Below are positions 42,166 to 55,147 of a DNA stretch of 64,000 nt, one piece after another. This DNA comes from Mesomycoplasma ovipneumoniae (GTDB lineage: Bacteria; Bacillota_I; Bacilli_A; Mycoplasmatales; Metamycoplasmataceae): contig VZDP01000002.1 in the NCBI GenBank assembly GCA_009756935.1, positions 1-64,000 on the forward strand. The letters run 5' to 3'. A program made the translations under genes and the position numbers. Below the pieces are notes generated by a model, which saw only the letters and a list, made by a program, of their open reading frames with translations, searched no databases and was not told the origin of the DNA. How positions within the stretch are numbered: the stretch's first letter is position 1; the number at the start of each line of letters is the position of its first letter.

Positions 42166-43143
42166 TTATGCAATTTTAGATTCGCTAGACTGGCTAGGAT
42201 TTTGTACTTTTTTATCGCCTGGTTTGCTTTTTGATTTATCAAATTTTTCAAATTTATCGAATGAATTACGGCGAAATCTTTGTTGTTTTTGCTCTTTTTC
42301 AGGATCTTCAGGCAAAATAATTTGTTCATCAGGCTGATATGCAAAAAGTTTTTTACCACCTTTTGCTGATGAAATTGCATCAGCTAAAATAGTAAAAATT
42401 AATGTGATTGATTTAGTTGAATCATCATTAGCTGGAATTCCAAAGTCAACCAAAGATGGATCAACATTTGAATCTGTTATCCCGATAATTTTAATTCCTT
42501 TTTTACGGGCTTCCTTAACTGCGATTATATCTTTTAAAGGATCGGCAACTAACATTATTAATGAAAAAAGTGGAACGTCTTTTAACCCTTTAATTCCGTT
42601 AAGATTTTTTTGTAATTTAGCTAATTGTTTTTGTTTTGAAAGTATTTCTTTTTTTGTATAACCTTCAAAATTTTCTGCTGTTTGTTGCTCAAGTTCTTCC
42701 ATTGCTTTAAGACGTGACAAAATTGTACGACTGTTTGTTAAAGTTCCGCCTAATCAACGACCAGAAACGTATATTGAATTTGTACGGATTGCTTGTTCTT
42801 CAATGGCTTTTTTTGCTTGTTTTTTTGTACCTACAAAAATAAATTTAGCACCTTTTTGGGCAAATTTTTCAACTAATTTATAAGCAATTTCTAACATTTT
42901 TTGAGTTTTTAAAACGTCAATAATGTGAGTTTCATTACGCTTTCTTTTTAGTAAAAATTGTGCCATTTTAGGGTGTCACTGTGATGATTTATGACCAAAA
43001 TAGACACCAGCTTCTAATAGTTTTTGCTTAGAAACGATAGGAATTTCCGTTGAGTTTTCAGTAGAAATTTCACCAATGTTCAACATTTGGCTATCTTTTT
43101 GTTCGATATTTTGGTTTTGTTTAGCTATTGTTGCCTTGTCCAT
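42166..43143 (-). CDS. rpsB: Ribosomal protein S2
   Basis: The 325-residue protein is longer than the usual ~250. The S2 core begins near residue 42 with [19 protein letters not shown] and includes [21 protein letters not shown] and the GIPANDDS signature. The extra ~40 N-terminal residues are polar, and the C-terminal extension after about 270 is Lys/Gln/Pro/Ser-rich. It starts the rpsB-tsf operon. TATAAT on the minus strand (43263-43268) is the likely promoter. Confidence 0.97.
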
Positions 43144-43262
43144 GTAATATTTCCTTTTGTTTGTTGTTTCTACTTAAAATTTCTAACAGATAGAACTTAA
43201 AAAAGCACATCTACCTGAATCCATTTTAATGATATTTTGAGCTAATATAAATTAAAAATTAA

Positions 43263-43268
43263 ATTATA
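43263..43268 (-). promoter_or_regulatory. -10 box of rpsB-tsf
   Basis: TATAAT (minus strand) in the context GGTATAATTT lies about 120 bases before the rpsB ATG, leaving a long leader that could carry S2 autoregulation. A hairpin was not clearly seen. Confidence 0.5.
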
Positions 43269-43294
43269 CCATAAAATAAAAAATAAACAATAAT

Positions 43295-43780
43295 TTAAAT
43301 CATTTGATCAATATAAGCAATAAAATCAATGATTCCAGGGTATGTAAGTGCGATTTCTATGCCTTCTTTTTCTAAAAAATGAGCAGAAATTGACTTTTTT
43401 GAAAAATCTATTTTGTCTACACTTAAAATGTAAAATTTTTCAAGTTGCTTAAAAAAAATGATGAAAAATGCACAACCAAAATGTTTTCTAATTTTGTGTA
43501 GATAATTGATTTGATGGTCTGGAATTTGCTTTAAATTTAAGACATTTTCATTGGTACTTTTGGCTTCAAAGGCAACAAAAATTCCTTTATAAATTCCATA
43601 ATAGTCTACAGTTGACTTTTTTAATACAAAAGCATCATTTAAGGTCAAATCTTTTTGAACAGCTTTAAAACCAATATCTAGATTTTTTTTGTGAAAAATC
43701 GCAATGTCGTTTTGATAATAAAATTCAATTGTGTTGTTAATAATTTTTTCAAGAAACATTCCGCGGTTTTTATGATTCAT
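43295..43780 (-). CDS. recU: Holliday junction resolvase RecU
   Basis: The 161-residue product from ATG at 43780 begins NHKNRGMFLEKIINNT, the conserved RecU start, followed by VDYYGIYKGIFVAFEAKST, which carries the D...E-x-K nuclease core. IPDHQINYLHKI and CAFFIIFF follow. The frame continues upstream to a TTG at 43840 with no clear ribosome site for either start; the ATG fits the family better. It resolves recombination junctions with RecA/RuvAB. Confidence 0.88.
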   Translation of the reverse strand: MNHKNRGMFLEKIINNTIEFYYQNDIAIFHKKNLDIGFKAVQKDLTLNDAFVLKKSTVDYYGIYKGIFVAFEAKSTNENVLNLKQIPDHQINYLHKIRKHFGCAFFIIFFKQLEKFYILSVDKIDFSKKSISAHFLEKEGIEIALTYPGIIDFIAYIDQMI

Positions 43781-43885
43781 ATTTTTAATTAAATTTTTAA
43801 GCTTTTTTTGACCAAAAAAGGAAAAAAATGGGAAAAACAAGCACTTTTTCTCATTTTTAGCATAAAATTTAAAAATTTATTAATA

Positions 43886-44146
43886 TTAAGCGGGATGCAG
43901 CTCCCCTTGGGTAAAAATTAAAACCTCAGATTTAGAAGCATATATAACACCGTCGGTAATTCTAAATTTGAGTTCTTCTTTTTCGTTTAAAACATGTAAA
44001 ACCGATGGTGAAATTATTCCGCAAAAAGGTGTTATTCCGTATTGGGCAACACGGTATCCTAGTTGTGTTTTTGCAGTAACTGAAACTGGTTGGGATTCTA
44101 AAATAATTCCTTTTTGACTAAAGATTTTAAGATTAATTGTTTTCAC
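43886..44146 (-). CDS. atpC: F1 ATP synthase epsilon subunit, short form
   Basis: The 86-residue protein contains the N-terminal beta-sandwich (MKTINLKIFSQKGIILESQ, then ITPFCGIISPSVLHV). It ends where the two-helix C-terminal inhibitory domain of epsilon (usual length about 130) would begin. No frameshift restoring it was found. It still can join gamma and the c-ring. It is last in the atp operon, one base after atpD. Confidence 0.85.
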   Translation of the reverse strand: MKTINLKIFSQKGIILESQPVSVTAKTQLGYRVAQYGITPFCGIISPSVLHVLNEKEELKFRITDGVIYASKSEVLIFTQGELHPA

Positions 44147-44147
44147 T

Positions 44148-46396
<2,249 letters not shown>

Positions 46397-46423
46397 TTTT
46401 TGCTCTCTTTTATAAAAAACCAA

Positions 46424-47947
46424 TTAAAAACTTCGACCTGAATTAAAATTTTCAATCAATTTTGTTATTGAATTTAAAATTAAATTTAAATCGTCAGTTT
46501 TTAAATTAACATTATGATCAATTTTTTCTAAAATTGACTTAATTTCAGAATCTGTGTCTAAATATTTAAGAAAAACTGACTTAAAAGATTGCATAGATTC
46601 AAGTTGCAACTGATCAATTAGATGTTCTCTAATTAAAATTAACAGCATTATTTGCTGAATTTGGGAAAAATGTTGCTGATTTTCTTGTTTTAAAAGTTCA
46701 TAAATTTTATTCCCACGATCAAGAATTAACTGGGAACTTGGGCCTAAATCAGATCCAAATTGTGCAAAAGCCTTAAGTTCATTATATTGTGCCAGTTCTA
46801 ATTTTAATGATGAAGAAGCTCATTTCATTAATTTAGATTGAGCGGCCGAACCTACCCGCGAAACAGAAAGACCTATATCAATTGCCGGTTTTTGTCCTGA
46901 ATTAAAAAGATTATCGCGAACAAAAATTTGACCGTCGGTGATAGATATCACATTTGTAGGAATATAAGCTGAAATATCGCCAGCTTGAGTTTCAATTATT
47001 GGCAAAGCGGTGATTGAACCGCCACCTGTTTCATCGGATAATTGTGATGAACGCTCTAAAAGGTATGAGTGCTGGTAAAAAATATCCCCAGGAAAAGCTT
47101 CTCTTCCAGGCGGTCTTCTTAATAAAAGTGAGAGCGTTCTATATGCAATAGCATGTTTTGATAAGTCATCATAAATTATCAAAACATCTTTGCCTTTATG
47201 CATTCAATATTCGGCAATTGAAGTTCCAGAATATGGGGCTAAATATTGTAAAGGTGATAATTCGCTAGCTCCGGAGACGACAACTGTTGTGTACTCAAGG
47301 GCGCCTTTTTTTTCAAGAAGAGCAACAATTTGGGCTACACTTGAATTTTTTTGGCCAATTGCAACATAAACACAATAGACGTTTTTGCCTTTTTGGTTTA
47401 AAATTGTGTCAATAGCGATTGTTGTTTTTCCAGTTTGACGGTCACCAATTATTAGCTCACGTTGCCCTTTTCCGATTGGAACTAGTGAGTCAATTGCTAA
47501 AATTCCAGTCTGAAGTCCACGGTCAACACTTTTTCTGTCCATAATTGAAGGTGCATTTGTAAAAATTTCAGATTTTATACTATTATCAAATTCGCCTTTT
47601 CCATCAATTGGAAGGCCAAGGGCATTAACAACACGGCCTAAAAGTTGATCGCCAACTGTAATTGAAATGACAGACTTTGTTCTTTTGACAGTTGAGCCTT
47701 GAAAAACAGAGTTTTCATTTCCCATAATAACAACACCAATTAAATCTTGCTCAAGATTCAGCGCAATTCCAAAAACACTATTTTCAAATTGAACAAGTTC
47801 ACCAAATTTTACTTTTTCAATCCCGGAAACAAGCGCAACTCCATCTCCAACAACAATAACTTTTCCAATATCATCATGTTGAATTTTGGATTCGAAATTT
47901 TTAATTTCATTTTTAATTATTGCGGTTAAATTTATATCTTTATTCAT
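46424..47947 (-). CDS. atpA: F1 ATP synthase alpha subunit
   Basis: The 507-residue subunit has P-loop [32 protein letters not shown] and the [13 protein letters not shown] segment. TGA-Trp splits it twice. It forms the non-catalytic subunits of F1, gap 19 bases to atpH. Confidence 0.98.
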
Positions 47948-47966
47948 GTTAAAAAACCTTTAAAAT

Positions 47967-48512
47967 TTATATATTTTTTATAAGTTTTTGCTTGAGTGAG
48001 CGCAACTGTGATGAGAGTGAATGTTCAAAAATATGGTTATCAATGCTTATTTTGATTCCAGAAATTAATTTTGGATTTACTTTTGGTCGTAAAACTATTT
48101 TTTTATTTAATTTTTGGGAAATTAAGTCTTCAAATTTAGCAATTTCTGATGGTGACAGTGGAAATGCGCTTTGAATTTGACCCCAACTTTGGCCTAAATA
48201 AGCATTTGCAAGCTTTATAAATTTAATTAAAATTTGATTATAATGTGAAAAAAGATTGTTTTTGCATATTACTTTAAGAAAATTTATCATATAAGTGTCA
48301 ATTTTTGAGTCAAAAATTTTTTCTATCAAAGTATATTTTTCACTTTTTGAAATAAAATGTGACGTCAAAATCGAAATTAAAGAAGAATTGGCGCTAACTA
48401 AATCAATTATATAAAAACTATCATTTATAAATTGATCTACTTTTTTTTCAGATATTGAAATTTCTAAGAGCGACTCAGAATATCCATAAATATTTTTTAC
48501 CTGTGGGTGCAT
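47967..48512 (-). CDS. atpH: F1 ATP synthase delta subunit
   Basis: The 181-residue protein has the N-terminal helical bundle (YGYSESLLEISISEKKVDQF) and a C-terminal part with LNKKIVLRPKVNPKLISGIK, the conserved delta end. It links F1 to the b stalk. It begins two bases after atpF. Confidence 0.9.
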   Translation of the reverse strand: MHPQVKNIYGYSESLLEISISEKKVDQFINDSFYIIDLVSANSSLISILTSHFISKSEKYTLIEKIFDSKIDTYMINFLKVICKNNLFSHYNQILIKFIKLANAYLGQSWGQIQSAFPLSPSEIAKFEDLISQKLNKKIVLRPKVNPKLISGIKISIDNHIFEHSLSSQLRSLKQKLIKNI

Positions 48513-48514
48513 TT

Positions 48515-49063
48515 TTATTCTCTAATATTTTTCTCAGATTTTAGCAAATTTTCTAGATCTAAAATCATTTTTTCGTGTAAGTCTTTGTTGTTTTGCTCTT
48601 GATTTATCAAGAATTTTTTACTTATATCAGCAGCAACATTAATAATATTTTCCTGATATTTTTTTACAATTTCTTTTTCATATTCGGTTAAAACTTTTTG
48701 ACCTTCAGAAATAAGGCGACGAGCTTCTTCGGTGGCTTGTTTTTTAGAGTCTTCGATAAGCTTATTTGCCTCAAGTTGAGATTCATGTTTTAAATCAATG
48801 CAATATTGCTTTGTTTCTTCTAAATGATTTTGCGATTGTTTTGCTAATTCTTTAGCTTCATTATTTGATTGAATTGTTGAGTCGATGTGATTTTGGAGAA
48901 AATCTTTACGTTGTTTGATATATTTTTTAAGTGGGCGATAGACAAAATAAGTCAAAACCAAAAATAAAACTAAAAAACTAGCAAGTGTTGCAGCAACTAC
49001 ATAAACATTAGGGATTATCCCTTTAAACAATTCGCTTAATGATTGATTAATACTTGGTTGCAT
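48515..49063 (-). CDS. atpF: F0 ATP synthase subunit b
   Basis: The 182-residue protein has one N-terminal membrane helix (about residues 17-42, [20 protein letters not shown]), then a long coiled coil of charged heptads ([20 protein letters not shown]). It forms the peripheral stalk. No lipobox is obvious. Confidence 0.93.
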   Translation of the reverse strand: MQPSINQSLSELFKGIIPNVYVVAATLASFLVLFLVLTYFVYRPLKKYIKQRKDFLQNHIDSTIQSNNEAKELAKQSQNHLEETKQYCIDLKHESQLEANKLIEDSKKQATEEARRLISEGQKVLTEYEKEIVKKYQENIINVAADISKKFLINQEQNNKDLHEKMILDLENLLKSEKNIRE

Positions 49064-49083
49064 TTCTTACAAATTTTTTGGAA

Positions 49084-49392
49084 TTAACCTTGTACGAAAA
49101 TTAGGATAAAGGCAATTAAAAGCGCGTAAATTGATGATGTTTCTGCAATAGCTGTTCCAATTATTAACACACGAAAAACTTTTTTTTGTGCTTCAGGATT
49201 TCTTGCAATAGCATCACAAGCTTTTCCAACAGCATAACCTTGACCGGCACCAACACCGATAACTCCGATCATCGCAAGTCCAGCACCTAAATATGCAAAT
49301 GCAGTCGCATTTAGTCCTGAATCAGCGGTCTTAGTAGCAGTTTCTTGAAAATTTTGAACAACTTTTTGCGAGAAATTTATAATAGATTCCAT
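49084..49392 (-). CDS. atpE: F0 ATP synthase subunit c
   Basis: The 102-residue proteolipid has two membrane helices. The loop AIARNPEAQKK is the signature, and the ion-binding carboxylate is Glu in GTAIAETSSIYALLIA. A polar ~30-residue N-terminal extension precedes the first helix, more than in most bacteria. Confidence 0.96.
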   Translation of the reverse strand: MESIINFSQKVVQNFQETATKTADSGLNATAFAYLGAGLAMIGVIGVGAGQGYAVGKACDAIARNPEAQKKVFRVLIIGTAIAETSSIYALLIAFILIFVQG

Positions 49393-49452
49393 TTTTTTTC
49401 CTTTTTTTTATAATAAATCTATAATAACTTAATTATTTTGTTTCCAAAATAA

Positions 49453-50181
49453 TTAAGTTTGAACAATGTTCAATGTTTTTTGTTCAGTTTTTTGCTTTTG
49501 TGGCGGGTGAATTACTTCCATTCCTCAGTATGAAACAGTTAGAATTACAAAAATAAATGACTGTATCAACGAGCCGATAATATCAAAATAGATAAGAAAC
49601 GGTGGGAAAATTAATACAACCGGTAAATTAAAATTACCAAAAGCACCTAGCGGGATTTTTTGGTAAAGTCAAAGAACACCTGAATAAATAATTAAAAAGA
49701 AAACAGAACCTGAAATTATGTTTCCATACATCCTAAAAGAAAGTGAAATTAATGGAGCCGGTGCCCCTATTATTTTGAGTGGATTTTTTGCAAATTCAAG
49801 TATATAATATCTTTTTGCAAAAATTGATCCAACAACAAAAATCCCTAGTCAACTAATTATTGCCAAACTTAGGGTTACTGAAAGTGAAGTAGAAATCGGT
49901 TCAAGACCTGCCAATGATAATAAATTACCTAATAAAAAAAAGGTAAAAAGTGAAAAAATGTAAGGTTTTGCTTTATTTACATAACCTTCACCGGAAGACT
50001 CAACAAGATCATCAATAAACAAAAAGTATGATTCTGCAAATAAAACTATTGCCGAAGGAGCTTTATCAACTTTTGCTTTTTTTATGTGAAAAAAGATAAT
50101 AATTGATAAAATTATTACAAAAACTACTAAAATAAAAAGAGTAAATAATTGCGGTTGATTTCAGTGTGAAAAAAAATCCAT
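49453..50181 (-). CDS. atpB: F0 ATP synthase subunit a
   Basis: The 242-residue membrane subunit has 5-6 helices. LISLSFRMYGNIISG contains the essential Arg of subunit a, followed by IQSFIFVILTVSYWG, the conserved last helix. Several TGA-Trp codons are present. It forms the proton channel with c. Confidence 0.95.
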
Positions 50182-50183
50182 TT

Positions 50184-50603
50184 TTACTCCTTTATTTTTT
50201 TGCGCTTTGATAATAAAAAATAAATTATAGCACTAATTGGAAAAATTGTATAACCAAAAATAAAAGAAATTATATTTATTGGTCTAAGCAAAAAATCCAA
50301 GCTATTTTCAGCAGCTCTTTGAAATGATTTATTAATAAAAAAAATAGCTATCAAAATTCCAGCTTGAAACAAAATTAATATAATATAAACAAAAAAAGCA
50401 AAAAATGAAGAGGTTTTTTCTTTATTTTTTGCTTTTTTTGTGATGGCGCTAAAAAATAAGTGTTTTGAAAGCAAAAAGGATGCAACACTAAAAAAAGAGA
50501 AAAATCAACCTAAAATTAGTGTGTAATTTCAAATTGCAACCAAAGATAAAATTAGTGCAATTGCTAAAAAAATCTTAAAATAGAAGTAATAAAAATATTT
50601 CAT
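50184..50603 (-). CDS. AtpI-like small membrane protein before atpB
   Basis: The 139-residue protein starts MKYFYYFYFKIFLAIALIL and has four hydrophobic segments (about 5-25, 30-45, 68-92, 108-132). A basic loop (KKAKNKEKT) lies between the second and third. It precedes atpB by two bases, the position of atpI/MG406 in other mycoplasmas. Sequence identity is not decisive, so the name rests on position and topology. Confidence 0.7.
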
Positions 50604-50616
50604 TGCTTTAAATGGC

Positions 50617-51771
50617 CTAATTTTTAAATGATTTTAGCACAACTAATTTTTTCAAACCTATTTTTTTATTTACACTTGCAATAATATTCTTAACTTTTGG
50701 ACTTGTATTTAACATACTTATATCATAATCAGAAATTTTTGACAAACAAATTCCAAACCCTGATAATAATGAAAAATCATCGATTTTATTTGCAAGTGCA
50801 ATTAAATTATTGTACAACAAATCATAATTATTTGAAGGTTGAGATAAATCTGTAAAAAAACGGTTTTGTTCTTTGTTTTTTAGCTTAAAATATACTTCAA
50901 CACGGTTTGCCCCTTTGTTAAACTGGTCTAGTTTAGCGACCAGACTTGGTAAAAATTCTGAAATTAAAAGTAGTGTTTCTGTTTTTGTTGGACTGGCATA
51001 AGGCGAAAAAGTGCGAAAATGTGAGACACTTTTAAAATTTTCGGGCTTGTTTGAAACAATATTGTCCCCTGTTGAAGTCAAAGATTGAAAAAATCCATAA
51101 CGCTGAACACCTAAAACTTGAATAACTTTTTCATTATCAACTCCAGCGTTTACTAGATCACTGATGGTAAAAATTCCAATGTTTTTTAGTTTTTGAGCCG
51201 TGGTCATTCCTATTCCAAAAAGTTTTTCGATTTTTTGGGAATAAATAAGCGGTTTGATTTTATCCCTTGAAATAACAGTGATTTTTTCTCGTGTGTGTTT
51301 GGCTAAATTTGTGGCCATTTTTGCTAATAATTTATTATGAGAAACGCCGATTGAAATTGGTAATTTAAGTTCTTTTTGCACTTTTTTCTTAATATAGTAC
51401 AACATTTGGTAAATCGATTTAAATTTTCTAAGATAATCAGTTAAATCCAAAAAACACTCGTCAATTGAGTAAATTTCGATTTTTTTTGTAAAATTTTTAG
51501 TAATAAAATCAAAAAATTGCCTTGACAAAAAGCGATAATAAGCCAAATTTGGTTCAATTACAACCAAATTTGGGATCTTTTTTTTAATATATATGGTTTT
51601 ATCTGTGATTTTGAAGCCTTTTTGCTTGACCTCTTTAGAAATAGAAACAGCCATTGCAAAATCCTCTTTTCGAGAAATAGCAATTGGCTGGCCTTGTAAT
51701 GTTGGATCAAGTCTAATTTCTGATGAGACAAAAAAAGTATCAATATCAATGTGGGCAATTATTTTTGGCAT
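50617..51771 (-). CDS. dinB: Y-family DNA polymerase IV
   Basis: The 384-residue protein starts IIAHIDIDTFFVSSEIRLDP and has IYSIDECFLDLT with the acidic catalytic pair. SIGVSHNKLLAKMA and an HhH-type GIGMTTAQKLKNIGI follow, with the little-finger domain last. It performs translesion synthesis. A TATAAT on the minus strand (51784-51789) is only about 12 bases from the ATG and no ribosome site is visible, so the transcript may be nearly leaderless. Confidence 0.93.
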   Translation of the reverse strand: MPKIIAHIDIDTFFVSSEIRLDPTLQGQPIAISRKEDFAMAVSISKEVKQKGFKITDKTIYIKKKIPNLVVIEPNLAYYRFLSRQFFDFITKNFTKKIEIYSIDECFLDLTDYLRKFKSIYQMLYYIKKKVQKELKLPISIGVSHNKLLAKMATNLAKHTREKITVISRDKIKPLIYSQKIEKLFGIGMTTAQKLKNIGIFTISDLVNAGVDNEKVIQVLGVQRYGFFQSLTSTGDNIVSNKPENFKSVSHFRTFSPYASPTKTETLLLISEFLPSLVAKLDQFNKGANRVEVYFKLKNKEQNRFFTDLSQPSNNYDLLYNNLIALANKIDDFSLLSGFGICLSKISDYDISMLNTSPKVKNIIASVNKKIGLKKLVVLKSFKN

Positions 51772-51818
51772 ATGACAAAAATAATTATACTATTATTTTA
51801 TTTTTTTACAATTTAGCA

Positions 51819-52244
51819 CTAAATATCTTGATATAGGCTAATTTTATAATTTCGATTTAATTTATTCTTTTTATATTTTCAGAGAATTTCTATATAAATT
51901 GTTTGCTGATTTTCGTCAATTTTGTACCGAAAATTCAAGGATCCAAATGATACTTTAACTTTTGAAATAATTTCTTTGATAACATTTTCAACTAGTCACT
52001 CATCAATATAAACTTTTCCTTGTTTTACTTTTATTGTATCGTAAAAATCATTAGCATAAATATTGGGAAAAACATCGTTTTCTTTGTATTTTGACTCATT
52101 TTTGACTTCAAAATCTAATTGTTTTTTTAAAGGTGAAAGTGATTTTTCAACTCTTGAGTTATACAAGTATCAACCTAGAATTCCGCCGCCGACAATAATT
52201 CCTGTTGCAAGAAGACCTGATAAAATTTTAGCAGTAATTTGCAT
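51819..52244 (-). CDS. Hypothetical N-terminally anchored protein
   Basis: The 141-residue product has a single N-terminal membrane helix (MQITAKILSGLLATGIIVGG, about residues 5-27). The remainder is mostly beta-strand-like and soluble (IKVKQGKVYIDEWLVENVIK). The ATG directly follows the stop of the 401-residue gene upstream, so the two form a pair. No family was recognised. Confidence 0.6.
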
Positions 52245-53450
52245 CTATTCTTCTAACTGATTTTCTTCATCTTCTTTAAAATTAGTAAAAGAAAGATCTC
52301 TGAGCTGCTCGATTGTTAAAAAATTAGTTGCAACATATTTAAAATCTTGATTAGAAATTTTTATTTCATCAGATTTTATAAAAGGAGTTGGATAATTTGT
52401 GATTTTCAGACGGTAAATTCCTTTTTTCTTTTCATAGTCAATCAATTTTTTGTGTATTTGTTGCGAAAAACCAACACTGATTTTTTCAAAATCAGAATTA
52501 ATTGACATTTCAACTTTTGGATTTAAGTATCCTGAAAAATTATAAGGAATAATGAATCCTTGTTGGGAAATTTGTGAATTTCCACTAAAAACAACCCGTT
52601 CTTTTGAATCATAAAAGGTGCTTGAAGTTATAAAAATATCCCCAATTATGTATTTTCCCTCGACAATTTCAGGTTTTGTGTTTTTATTATAGATATCTGG
52701 GCGAAATTGGAAGGATAAATTTAAAAAATTTTTTGCTGCTGTGGCTGATTTTATTGGCAGATTTGTCAATTTTAAGTCAGAAATATTGATCTGGCGATCG
52801 ATATTTCCGGCATGAAAAGTCTCAGGATCAACCCCAACTTTGAAAATATTTATATTATGTTTTTCTTGAATAAATTTAACAGGGAAAAAATAAACTGTTT
52901 GTTCGTCGATTTTTTCATAAGTTTTAGAAAATTCCTGTGAGGCATCAGCTCCTAAATTTGCCATTTTTATTGATTTTAAGAGTTTAAAGCCAATTCCTTG
53001 ATTTTGGATAGAATATTCTTTGCGTACATCTGAAAAGTTGCGGATTTTTACCACATTGTCAAGCATCATTTGTTGCTCGTTATGTTTTGTCAAATACATT
53101 AAAATATTATCTATTTTTTGAAATTTGTCAGCATTATCCTTACTTTTTTCGCCATCAAGACCTCCAAAAGTAAAAATTGCTTGATTAAATCGCTCGGGCA
53201 GTAATTCTAAAACTTTTGGGCCTGCAGGAATTGAATTATTTACTTGAACATAAACATCCACTTTTCCCGGTATTTTTGAAAAAACAGTAACAATTACTGT
53301 ATATCTGTTTGAAACAATGTCGCGCTCGATTTTTACAAATTGTCTAATTCCATTAGGTGATGAATTTGATGCATAATTAAAAGAAATTTGGCCATAGCTT
53401 CTTGCAATTTGAATTTCAGGGCTTTGGCTTGGAATAAGATCTAAATTCAT
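52245..53450 (-). CDS. Hypothetical 401-residue protein
   Basis: The protein has no membrane segment or signal peptide and no TGA codon. It is rich in beta-type segments (RYTVIVTVFSKIPGKVDVYV) and ends in an acidic tail (FKEDEENQLEE). No motif or family was recognised. It lies between the small HTH-like gene and the anchored protein, with close gene spacing on both sides, suggesting one operon. Confidence 0.6.
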   Translation of the reverse strand: MNLDLIPSQSPEIQIARSYGQISFNYASNSSPNGIRQFVKIERDIVSNRYTVIVTVFSKIPGKVDVYVQVNNSIPAGPKVLELLPERFNQAIFTFGGLDGEKSKDNADKFQKIDNILMYLTKHNEQQMMLDNVVKIRNFSDVRKEYSIQNQGIGFKLLKSIKMANLGADASQEFSKTYEKIDEQTVYFFPVKFIQEKHNINIFKVGVDPETFHAGNIDRQINISDLKLTNLPIKSATAAKNFLNLSFQFRPDIYNKNTKPEIVEGKYIIGDIFITSSTFYDSKERVVFSGNSQISQQGFIIPYNFSGYLNPKVEMSINSDFEKISVGFSQQIHKKLIDYEKKKGIYRLKITNYPTPFIKSDEIKISNQDFKYVATNFLTIEQLRDLSFTNFKEDEENQLEE

Positions 53451-53453
53451 AAA

Positions 53454-53816
53454 CTAAAGATTTAAAATTATAATAAATTGGTCGATTGCTTTGTGCATAT
53501 TTTTATAATATGTTGATTTAGACCAGTATTTTTTAATTCAGTTACGGTCATTATCGATAAATTCTTTGATTAAAAGCTTGGTATATCTAGGTTCTAAGAG
53601 TGAAAGAGCTCTATCAATCGCTGAAATTGGTAAATCATCATTTTTATTTGTAATTCCTAAAGTTTCATAAACTTTTTCTTTTTGTGAATGGAGTTTATTA
53701 GTTTTATGGTATAGGAATAAAAAAGCAACTAGTGATTTTTTTTGAACAAATGTCCATTCTGATGGATCTTTTAATTTTTTACGCAATGATCTTGCAGGTT
53801 TACGAAAATCATCCAT
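53454..53816 (-). CDS. Small HTH-like protein
   Basis: The 120-residue protein is basic at the N-terminus (MDDFRKPARSLRKKLKDPSE). The C-terminal part, LLEPRYTKLLIKEFIDNDRN followed by WSKSTYYKNMHKAIDQFI, resembles sigma-region-4 or ArpU-type helix-turn-helix segments. Two TGA-Trp codons are required. A regulatory role is possible; nothing in the sequence identifies the target. Confidence 0.5.
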
Positions 53817-53880
53817 TTTTATATCTCCTGTAAAAATTAAATTAAATTAGCTCAAAAAAATTAATAAAGGTCAAAATATT

Positions 53881-55146
53881 TTAACTTCATTGAAATTCAA
53901 AATTATAAATTTTAACAGTGTCCCCTGATTTTATTCCTAGTTTTAAAAGTTCATTTCACAAGCCGATATTTTTAATTTTCGAGTTAAATCTAAAAATATT
54001 TTCCTGAGAATTTAATGGTATTTTATTAACTATTTTTTTAATTAACTCACCAGTGACCTCGTAAAATCCTGGAAATTTATTAGTAATTAAAAATGGTGCC
54101 TCAAGATTATATTCAACAAAATCTTCCTTTTCTTCTGTTTGTTCAATATTTTCGGTTTGATTTGCTTGCAAAATAAGTTCAAACATTTTTCTCTTTATAT
54201 TTTGAATTTCAGCACTGTTATTTGAAATCAAACTGGCTTCAATTACGGGAATTTCGGGAAATTCTTGTTGGAAAAGCTCAAAATTTTTTTTAAAACTGGG
54301 TAAATCAGATTTATTTGCTATTATTATTTGGTTTAGTTTTAGTAATTTTTGGCTAAAATTAGCTAGCTCGGCGTTAATACTTTTAAAATCATCAATCGGG
54401 TTTTTTTCTTGGCTACCAAAGTCAATCACATGAGCAATTGCACGGCAACGTTCGATATGCTTTAAAAAAACAATTCCCATTCCTTTTCCCAAACTTGCTC
54501 CTGAAATTAAACCAGGTAAATCTGCAACAACAAATGAATCATTGTAAGATTTGACCATGCCAAGTTGCGGAACAATTGTTGTAAATTCATAGTTAGCAAT
54601 TTTGGGTTTAGAGTTAGAAATTAATGATAAAAGTGTCGATTTTCCGGCATTTGGTTTACCGACTAGGCCAATATCAGCCATGACTTTGAGTTCAAGTTGA
54701 AGAACTAATTTTTGACCTTCTTCACCGTTTTCAGATATTCGGGGCGCTTTATTTCTTGAATTCTTAAAACGGGTGTTGCCCTGACCGCCTTTGCCGCCAC
54801 GGGCAATCAAATATTTTTTTTGAGTAACTACATCACAAATCAAAGTGTTTTTTGAAAACACTTGTGTTCCAAGGGGAACTTTTACAAAAATATCCTTGCC
54901 ATTAGCTCCGGTCCTATTTTTTGATCTACCATTTTCACCCTTATTTCCAAAAATTTTTTTAGTTTGATAAAACGGAAATAACGAATTTAGACCAGAATCT
55001 CCAATAAAATAAATAGAACCTCCATTACCACCATCTCCGCCATCTGGTCCACCTTTGTCAACATGAGCCTCTCTGCGAAATGATATTACCCCATCGCCAC
55101 CCCTACCTGCTTGAATTTCGATTGAAACTTGATCAATAAATCTCAT
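53881..55146 (-). CDS. obg: Obg/CgtA GTPase
   Basis: The 421-residue protein has a glycine-rich Obg fold (GGDGVISFRREAHVDKGGPD, GGKGGQGN), then the G domain with GLVGKPNAGKSTLLS, DLPGLISGA and ANKSDLP. An OCT domain (EVTGELIKKIVNKIP) follows from about 340, read through one TGA-Trp near the end. It functions in 50S assembly and stress control. AAAGGAATAAA precedes the ATG. Confidence 0.97.
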
Positions 55147-55147
55147 T

